64,000 nucleotides of DNA from positions 1 through 64,000 of the forward strand of contig NZ_NEUE01000118.1 in NCBI RefSeq assembly GCF_002910905.1, written 5' to 3'. The stretch comes from Streptomyces sp. SM11. GTDB lineage: Bacteria; Actinomycetota; Actinomycetes; Streptomycetales; Streptomycetaceae. Numbering within the stretch: the stretch's first letter is position 1; each line of letters starts with the position of its first letter. Below the pieces are notes generated by a model. It had not been told where the DNA came from. It was given only the letters and a program-made list of their open reading frames with translations, and made no database searches. The position numbers were made by a program, and so were the translations under genes. Below, in pieces: positions 63,107-64,000 of the stretch.

Positions 63107-63676
63107 ATGCCGGCCCCGATCACCGAGGAGCAGAACCGCCTGGACCGCGAGGCGTTGCTCGACGCGGCGGAGCGGCTCTTCTACGAGCGCGGCATCCGGG
63201 CCGTCGGGATGGACGCGGTCCGGGAGGCGTCCGGTCTGCCGCTGAAGCGCATCTACCGGTTCTTCGCGGCGAAGGAAGACCTGGTGGTGGCGGTGCTCCG
63301 GCGTCGCGACCGGCGGTGGAGGGGAGACCTGGCCGCCTGTGTGGAGCGGGCCCCGGACCCCCGCGAACGCGTACTCGCGGTCTTCGACTGGCTCGCCGGG
63401 TGGTTCGCGGAGCCGGGCTTCCGGGGGTGCGCCTGGATCAACGCCCACGGTGAACTCGGCGCCTCGTCCGGCCCTGTCCTGGCCGAAGTCCGGTCGCACA
63501 AGAAGGCGTTCCATGATCAGCTCGCGACGTGGGTCCGTGCGGCGGGGGCGCCGGCGGCCGTCGAGCCGGTCTTCCTGCTTGCCGAAGGGGCCATCGTGGC
63601 GGCCGGTGTCAGCGGTGAAGCGGCCCCGGCCCGCCATGCGCGCGAAGCCGTGGCGAGGCTGCTCGACAAGCCGTGA
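63107..63676 (+). CDS. TetR-family regulator
   Basis: 189 residues from ATG 63107 with AAGGAG upstream. Helix-turn-helix: [20 protein letters not shown] and [20 protein letters not shown] (about 14-54). The C-terminal domain has [15 protein letters not shown] near 103-117. The two palindromes between it and the NTF2-like gene should be its binding sites, giving autoregulation and control of the partner. Confidence 0.9.
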   Translation: MPAPITEEQNRLDREALLDAAERLFYERGIRAVGMDAVREASGLPLKRIYRFFAAKEDLVVAVLRRRDRRWRGDLAACVERAPDPRERVLAVFDWLAGWFAEPGFRGCAWINAHGELGASSGPVLAEVRSHKKAFHDQLATWVRAAGAPAAVEPVFLLAEGAIVAAGVSGEAAPARHAREAVARLLDKP

Positions 63677-63682
63677 CCGCGC

Positions 63683-63780
63683 GGGCGTACGCGGCCAGGA
63701 GTCGGGCCGCCAGGGCGTAAGCGGCCGAGGGCCGGACCGTCCGGGCGCACGCGATCCGAGCCGGGCCGCCCGGGTGTGCG
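63683..63780. repeat. 30-bp imperfect tandem repeat
   Basis: Three units of about 30 bases starting GGGCGTACGCGGCC, GGGCGTAAGCGGCC and GGGCGCACGCGATC (63683, 63713, 63743), plus the start of a fourth at 63772. It follows the TetR stop by 7 bases. No gene is seen from 63677 to 63930. Confidence 0.7.
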
Positions 63781-63930
63781 TCGCCGTCGGGCGCGATGTC
63801 GTCGCGACGGCAAGAGAAGTAGTGACCGTGTACGGACAATCATGGGTTCTTCCTCCAGACTGCGACAGGCGCCCCACGCCGAGGCGAGCAGCCGCCTCGG
63901 CCGCCAGTCCCGCGAGGAGAACCAGCCAGC

Positions 63931-64000
63931 ATGCGCACTCCGCCTTCTCCGGCCGCCCGCACCGCGAGCCCGGCCGCCCGGGGCCGCACCTCCCGAGCCG
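63931..64000 (+). CDS. Start of a gene cut by the window end
   Basis: ATG 63931 is preceded by GAGGAGAACC at good spacing and opens MRTPPSPAARTASPAARGRT before the window ends. The Pro/Ala/Arg-rich opening is typical of many cytoplasmic tails, and nothing can be said about function. Confidence 0.5.
   Translation, partial: MRTPPSPAARTASPAARGRTSRA

Overview
The window is chromosomal DNA from a Streptomyces or a close relative. The coding sequences are very GC-rich with almost only G or C in third codon positions, GTG starts are common, and neighbouring genes often overlap by 4 bases (GTGA/ATGA). The gene content also fits: futalosine-type menaquinone genes, an FbiC coenzyme F420 enzyme with several LLM-class oxidoreductases, an XRE/DUF397/ATPase developmental-type cassette and a DmdR/IdeR-type iron box. 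No rRNA, tRNA or CRISPR array was seen.

Layout: (1) 1-6.7 kb is a decayed accessory island. An intact IS1182-family element has cut off the 5' end of a lanC-like gene, which is followed by an FxLD-type lanthipeptide enzyme (LanB-elimination-type domain fused to an isoaspartate-type methyltransferase), a helical protein of unknown function, a frameshifted HFCD flavoprotein and the C-terminal end of a tyrosine integrase. (2) 6.8-22.4 kb is conserved core: hemL, a histidine phosphatase, a lipoprotein with a deacetylase-like fold, the system II cytochrome c maturation set (ResA-like, CcdA, ResB, CcsA), the late futalosine-pathway genes (ubiD-like, mqnP, ubiX), an Lrp regulator and mqnE. Together these supply haem, haem attachment and menaquinone for the respiratory chain. 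(3) 22.5-33.2 kb holds a GNAT, a DAACS-family symporter preceded by a cysteine-rich leader peptide, a secreted lipase-like hydrolase, and a fatty-acid block (TetR, MaoC dehydratase, long FabG4-like reductase, thiolase, acyl-CoA ligase) whose order recalls the mycobacterial htdX-fabG4/fadA2 locus.

(4) 33.2-41.9 kb is a patchwork: a VapBC-like pair whose toxin lacks its first catalytic Asp, gene fragments, a WhiJ-like regulator with DUF397 and ATP-binding partners, and a TetR-controlled WrbA-like/nitronate monooxygenase pair. (5) 42-48.5 kb is a five-gene catabolic-type cluster (two LLM enzymes, SDR, D-aminoacylase-type amidohydrolase, aldehyde dehydrogenase) with three copies of a CTGA-N7-TCAG palindrome in its two leader regions. 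(6) 48.7-52.4 kb is an iron-box-controlled divergent pair: a siderophore-interacting reductase and a penicillin-acylase/AlcB-type GNAT fusion. (7) 53-64 kb contains another LLM enzyme, a penicillin-binding protein, small membrane proteins, a graveyard of IS3 and MFS fragments, a HAD hydrolase, fbiC, and a TetR/NTF2-like pair with two near-perfect operators.

The observations most worth following up are the iron-regulated acylase-GNAT fusion, the leaderless cysteine-rich leader peptide with its palindromic promoter, the beheaded FxLD lanthipeptide locus, and the shared operators of the 42-48 kb cluster. All identifications are from reading the sequence; no database search was run.
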